Position numbers and translations under genes: made by a program. The notes under the pieces are model-generated. The model was not told where the DNA came from, ran no database searches, and saw only the letters and a list, made by a program, of their open reading frames with translations. From positions 1 through 18,848 of the forward strand of contig DHVE01000024.1 of assembly GCA_002412495.1 (NCBI GenBank): a stretch of 18,848 bases of DNA, read 5' to 3'. The stretch comes from Betaproteobacteria bacterium UBA5216. Lineage in GTDB: Bacteria; Pseudomonadota; Gammaproteobacteria; Burkholderiales; SG8-41. Shown here piece after piece: positions 15,595-18,848 of this stretch. The first letter of the stretch is position 1. Each line of letters opens with the position of its first letter.

Positions 15595-16338
15595 CTACTG
15601 CATATGCTGCCCACCATTGATCGCGATGTTCGCGCCGGTGACAAACGCGGCTTCGTCTGAACAAAGGTAGGCAACCAGGCCGGCGACTTCTTCCGGCTTG
15701 CCCAACCGGCCGATGGGAATCTGCGGGATGATTTTGCTGTCGAGAATTTCCTTGGGGATCGCCGTCACCATCTTGGTGCCGATGTAGCCCGGAGAAATAG
15801 TGTTTACCGTGACGCCTTTTTTCGCATATTCGAGCGCGGCGGCTTTGGTGAAGCCATGCATGCCCGCCTTTGCCGCCGAGTAATTGGTCTGGCCGAACGC
15901 GCCTTTTTGGCCATTGACCGACGACACGTTGATCACGCGTCCCCACCCGCGCTCAGCCATGCTGTCGATCACCGGTTTGGTCATGTTGAACACGGAATCC
16001 AGATTGGTGTGTATCACCGCATCCCATGAGGCCTTGTCCATTTTTCGGAAGGTGGTGTCACGGGTGATGCCGGCGTTGTTGACGAGCACATCCACGGGTC
16101 CGCACTCCGATTGAATTTTCGCAACCGCTTTCTGGCACGCGTCAAAATCGGCGACATCGACTTCATAGGCCTTAAAATCGAAACCCTGTTTTTTCATGTC
16201 TGCCAGCCAGGCATCACGTTTGGTGTTGCCCGGTGAACAGGTGGTGATGACCTTGTAGCCCATTCGTGCCAGTTTGATGCAGATGGCCTCGCCCAGACCA
16301 CCCATGCCGCCGGTGACTACTGCAGTGCGTTGTATCAT
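15595..16338 (-). CDS. phaB: Acetoacetyl-CoA reductase PhaB
   Basis: A 247-residue short-chain dehydrogenase that reduces acetoacetyl-CoA to (R)-3-hydroxybutyryl-CoA, normally with NADPH, giving the PHB monomer. From the ATG at 16338: nucleotide-binding TGGMGGLG (9-16), NNAG (87-90), and the catalytic triad S140, Y153 and K157 in NVSSVNGQKGAFGQTNYSAAK, at the same numbers as in Cupriavidus PhaB. The family-specific VNGQKGAFGQTNYSAAKAGMHGF stretch separates it from fatty-acid FabG. The start is decided by a strong GAGGAG site 7 bases before the ATG; an in-frame TTG at 16353 is less likely. It lies 50 bases downstream of phaC across an A/T-rich gap, probably on the same transcript. Confidence 0.95.
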   Translation of the reverse strand: MIQRTAVVTGGMGGLGEAICIKLARMGYKVITTCSPGNTKRDAWLADMKKQGFDFKAYEVDVADFDACQKAVAKIQSECGPVDVLVNNAGITRDTTFRKMDKASWDAVIHTNLDSVFNMTKPVIDSMAERGWGRVINVSSVNGQKGAFGQTNYSAAKAGMHGFTKAAALEYAKKGVTVNTISPGYIGTKMVTAIPKEILDSKIIPQIPIGRLGKPEEVAGLVAYLCSDEAAFVTGANIAINGGQHMQ

Positions 16339-16388
16339 GTCTGCTCTCCTCAAGAAAAATAAAATTTTAAAAACAATGGGTTACAAAT

Positions 16389-18158
16389 TTATTGCGAGGG
16401 GTCAAGCGGCTCTGCTTTTGCGCGCACGTAGCGTCCCGGCGCGGCTTCGATCACAGTGTAACCCGCGCCGCCCGGCGCTGCGGGCGCGGTTATTTTCTTG
16501 CCGCCGTGCCGTGCAAGCCACGCACACCAGTGTTTCCACCAGCTGCCAGGATGCGAAGTCGCGCCCGCCAGCCATGCGTCGGCATCCAGGCCCGCCGCGC
16601 CATCGGTCCAGAAGTTGCGTCTGCCACTGGAAGCAGGATTGATCACGCCGGCGATGTGGCCGCTGGCGGCAAGCACAAAGGTTTGTTGGCCCTGCAGCAA
16701 CGGCGTGCTGGCATAGGCGGTTTTCCACGGCACGATGTGATCTTCGCGCGTGGCGAGCAGATACGCGGGCATATCCAGCCGCGTTAAATCAAGCGGCACG
16801 CCGCACACCGAGACCTTGCCGGGCGTCTTGAGATTGTTTTCGAGATAGGTGTTGCGCACGTACCAAGCATACATCGCACCGGGCAGATGCGTGCTGTCGC
16901 TGTTCCAGTGCAGCAGATCAAACGGCGGCGGCGTCTTGCCCTTGAGATAATTGTTGACGACGTAATTCCAGATAAGATCGTTCGCGCGCAGACTGGCAAA
17001 GGTGATGGCCAGTTCGCGGCCGGGCAGCACGCCGCCATCGCGGAACTGGCGTTCCCGGTTTTCCACATAGGCCTTGTCGATAAACACCGACAGCTCGCCG
17101 GTGTCACAAAAATCGAGCATGGTGGCGAGCAGCGTGATACTGGCAACCGGGTTTTTGCGTCGGGCGCGCAGCACGGCAATGGCCGTGGCGAGCAGGGTGC
17201 CGCCGACGCAGAATCCGAGCGCATTGATTTTTTTCACGCCGCGTATTTTGCCGACGGCATTGATCGCGGTGATGACACCCTCGGAAACGTAGTCGTCCCA
17301 AGTGACTTTGCCCATGCCGGCGGGCACATTGCGCCACGACACCATGAATACCGTGTGGCCCTGTTCGACGGCATGGCGCACCAGCGAATTGTCCGGCTGC
17401 AAATCCAGCACGTAAAACTTGTTGATGCACGGCGGCACCATCAGCAGCGGACGTTCATACACGCTGTCCGTGGCGGGACGGTATTGAATCAACTGCATCA
17501 ATTCGTTTTCGTACACCACGGCGCCAGGAGTAATGGCCAGGTTGCGGCCGACTTCAAAGGCGGTTTCGTCCGTCATCGATACCATGCCCTTGGGCAGGTC
17601 GTTGCGCAGGTTTTGCAGTCCCCGCGCGAGGCTGGCGCCCTCGGTTTCCGCCGCGAGCTTGATCGCTTCCGGATTGCTCCAGCCGAAATTCGCGGGCGAA
17701 GCGGCGTCTATCCATTGGCGAACGAGGAATGCGGCCTTTTTCTTTTCGTGGGGATCCAGCGCGGCGCCGCCGGCGGCGGATTCGAGCCACCGCGACGTGA
17801 TCAGATACGATTGCGACAGCCAGGCGAAATACGGTTCACGCCATTCGGGGGCGCGAAAGCGTCGATCGGTGATTGTGCTGGCGTCCGGAGCACCGTCGTT
17901 CATCACGCCGTCGGTCGCGGCCACGCCGGGCGACGTCAGTTTTTTCCACAGCATCCATTGCTGTTCATACCAGGATTGCTGTAACCGTTGCCAGCGTACC
18001 GGGTCGCGCGTGTAGTCCCGTGCCAGTTGTTGCAGCGTGGCAGAAGCATCCAGCGAGCCCGCGCCCTGTCTGAAGGGCTTGGCCACGGCGGCCAGCAAAT
18101 GCTGCTGGATGTCGGCCAGCGCTTGAAACGTCTGTTGTGTATCGGACGCGGAAGCCAA
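16389..18158 (-). CDS. phaC: Class I polyhydroxyalkanoate synthase PhaC
   Basis: A 589-residue PHA synthase that polymerises 3-hydroxyacyl-CoA into granule polymer. The N-terminal PhaC domain (about 60-235) contains WREPYFAWLSQSYLITSRWL; the alpha/beta-hydrolase core follows. The lipase-like box GFCVGG (315-320) gives nucleophile C317, with D473 (ATREDHIVPW) and H501 (ASGHIAGVINP) as partners. Spacing and length are those of class I (about 590 residues; C319/D480/H508 in Cupriavidus). YRPATDSVYERPLLMVPPCINKFY-type sequence precedes the core. The start is TTG at 18158, supported by GAGGT 8 bases upstream; no better codon lies upstream in frame. The ZIP transporter gene ends 47 bases upstream on the same strand, and phaB follows downstream. 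No thiolase gene is adjacent in the window. Confidence 0.95.
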   Translation of the reverse strand: MASASDTQQTFQALADIQQHLLAAVAKPFRQGAGSLDASATLQQLARDYTRDPVRWQRLQQSWYEQQWMLWKKLTSPGVAATDGVMNDGAPDASTITDRRFRAPEWREPYFAWLSQSYLITSRWLESAAGGAALDPHEKKKAAFLVRQWIDAASPANFGWSNPEAIKLAAETEGASLARGLQNLRNDLPKGMVSMTDETAFEVGRNLAITPGAVVYENELMQLIQYRPATDSVYERPLLMVPPCINKFYVLDLQPDNSLVRHAVEQGHTVFMVSWRNVPAGMGKVTWDDYVSEGVITAINAVGKIRGVKKINALGFCVGGTLLATAIAVLRARRKNPVASITLLATMLDFCDTGELSVFIDKAYVENRERQFRDGGVLPGRELAITFASLRANDLIWNYVVNNYLKGKTPPPFDLLHWNSDSTHLPGAMYAWYVRNTYLENNLKTPGKVSVCGVPLDLTRLDMPAYLLATREDHIVPWKTAYASTPLLQGQQTFVLAASGHIAGVINPASSGRRNFWTDGAAGLDADAWLAGATSHPGSWWKHWCAWLARHGGKKITAPAAPGGAGYTVIEAAPGRYVRAKAEPLDPSQ

Positions 18159-18205
18159 CGTGCCTACCTCGACAAAACCACGGAAAAAGCTTATTAAACG
18201 CGCTT

Positions 18206-18848
18206 TCAGTGGCCGTGCGCAAGCGCGCCGACGAACCAGATGGTAGCAATCCCCAGCGCGATCAGCGTGACTTGTTGGATGGTGGCGCGAATCTCGGGCC
18301 TACGATGCAGGCCGGGTATCAGATCCGCGACGGCGACATAGAGCATGCTGGCGGTGGCGAGCGCAATCAGCGTGTTGACCCACTGCTGCATCGTTTGCAA
18401 CGCAAAATACGCCACTACGCCGCCGATCACCATCGCGGCGCTGGACAGCAGGTTGAGCAAAAAGGCCTGGCGTTTGGTGTACCCGGAATGCAGCAATATC
18501 AGAAAATCGCCCACTTCCTGCGGCACTTCATGCGCGATGATGGCGAGAGCGGTGACTATACCCAGTTGTGTATCCGCGAGAAACGCCGCCGCGATCAGCA
18601 CGCCATCGACGAAATTATGGAACGTGTCGCCGATCAGGATCATCATGCCGCTGCGGCCATGATCATGATGGTGCGCATTGGCCACGACTGGCGCTGGCGT
18701 GTGACCATGCCCATGCGCGTGTCCCTCATGTGGGTCGTGCGCCTCGCACTCCTCGATGTGGCAATGCCGCCACAGCACGAGTTTTTCGAGTATAAAAAAC
18801 AGCATCAATCCGCCGCAACCATACTCGGCGGATTGATGCTGTTTTTTA
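18206..18848 (-). CDS. ZIP-family divalent metal transporter, 5' end cut by the window edge
   Basis: About 200 residues of a ZIP metal permease (zinc, iron or similar uptake) are present. The first segment reads LFFILEKLVLWRHCHIEECE, then a histidine-rich loop (GHAHGHGH ... AHHHDHGRSG) as in many ZIP proteins, then the two metal-site helices GDTFHNFVDGVLIAAAF and IIAHEVPQEVGDFLILLHSG (HNxxDG and HExPxExGD motifs), and three more membrane segments to the stop at 18206. Bacterial ZIP proteins have further N-terminal helices before this point, so the gene is incomplete. The frame is open to the edge, but positions 18826-18848 are an inverted copy of 18793-18815 and probably not true gene sequence. 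An ATG at 18808 is unlikely to be the real start. It precedes phaC on the same strand. Confidence 0.85.
   Translation of the reverse strand, partial: KKQHQSAEYGCGGLMLFFILEKLVLWRHCHIEECEAHDPHEGHAHGHGHTPAPVVANAHHHDHGRSGMMILIGDTFHNFVDGVLIAAAFLADTQLGIVTALAIIAHEVPQEVGDFLILLHSGYTKRQAFLLNLLSSAAMVIGGVVAYFALQTMQQWVNTLIALATASMLYVAVADLIPGLHRRPEIRATIQQVTLIALGIATIWFVGALAHGH
18793..18848. repeat. Perfect terminal inverted repeat (23-base arms, 10-base loop)
   Basis: Positions 18793-18815 and 18826-18848 are exact reverse complements; the loop is 18816-18825. The right arm stops at the last base of the window, so the palindrome may continue. The left arm encodes conserved ZIP-transporter sequence (LMLFF). 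On the plus strand the shape also mimics an intrinsic terminator (stem then TTTTTT). A fold-back artefact at a sequence end explains it best. Confidence 0.85.

Noticed and set aside
16887..17984. Long plus-strand open frame opposite phaC
   Set aside because: It lies wholly inside phaC, which has its catalytic residues intact; no domain is recognisable in the antisense product.

Overview
This window looks like a chromosomal segment of a GC-rich, polyhydroxyalkanoate (PHA)-storing proteobacterium, most likely a betaproteobacterium. The evidence is a class I PHA synthase (phaC), an NADPH-type acetoacetyl-CoA reductase (phaB), a PhaR regulator next to rimO, and codon use rich in G/C at third positions. 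The genus cannot be fixed from the sequence alone. I see no rRNA, tRNA, CRISPR array, insertion sequence or prophage.

Layout. Positions 1-371 hold no convincing complete gene. A DinG/YoaA-type iron-sulfur helicase (372-2348, +) converges on, and overlaps by 31 bases, a leftward cluster: rimO (5396-4086), a YkvA/DUF1232 membrane protein (4060-3680) and a membrane-anchored orphan TAXI-type solute-binding protein (3658-2318). phaR (6164-5574) lies upstream of rimO on the same strand, separated from it by a G/C-rich palindromic repeat. Rightward genes follow: a large MscS-type channel (6451-8100), nhaA (8115-9293), and a secreted two-domain protein of unknown function (9374-10132).

The most unusual part is 10174-15573 (+). 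It encodes a small membrane protein with a pilin-like periplasmic part, a prepilin fused to a proline/threonine-rich linker and two tandem 63-residue cysteine-rich repeats, a GspE/PilB-family assembly ATPase fused to a response-regulator-like domain, and a CSS-motif/EAL cyclic-di-GMP phosphodiesterase. No inner-membrane platform protein, prepilin peptidase or secretin lies in the window. This looks either like a specialised satellite of a pilus/type II secretion machine encoded elsewhere or like an undescribed accessory-fibre module.

The right end returns to PHA metabolism on the minus strand: a ZIP-family metal transporter cut by the window edge (18848-18206), phaC (18158-16389) and phaB (16338-15595). 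No beta-ketothiolase (phaA) is present. The last 56 bases form a perfect 23-base inverted repeat that copies ZIP coding sequence back on itself, which suggests a fold-back assembly artefact at the end of the sequence.

How the genes work together: PhaB supplies (R)-3-hydroxybutyryl-CoA, PhaC polymerises it, and PhaR represses PHA/phasin genes when no polymer is present. A TGC-N3-GCA palindrome before phaR is a candidate autoregulatory operator. MscS and NhaA both serve ion and osmotic balance. The pilin/ATPase/EAL group could couple cyclic-di-GMP turnover to a surface structure. Gene functions come from recognised motifs; statements about the system as a whole are inference.
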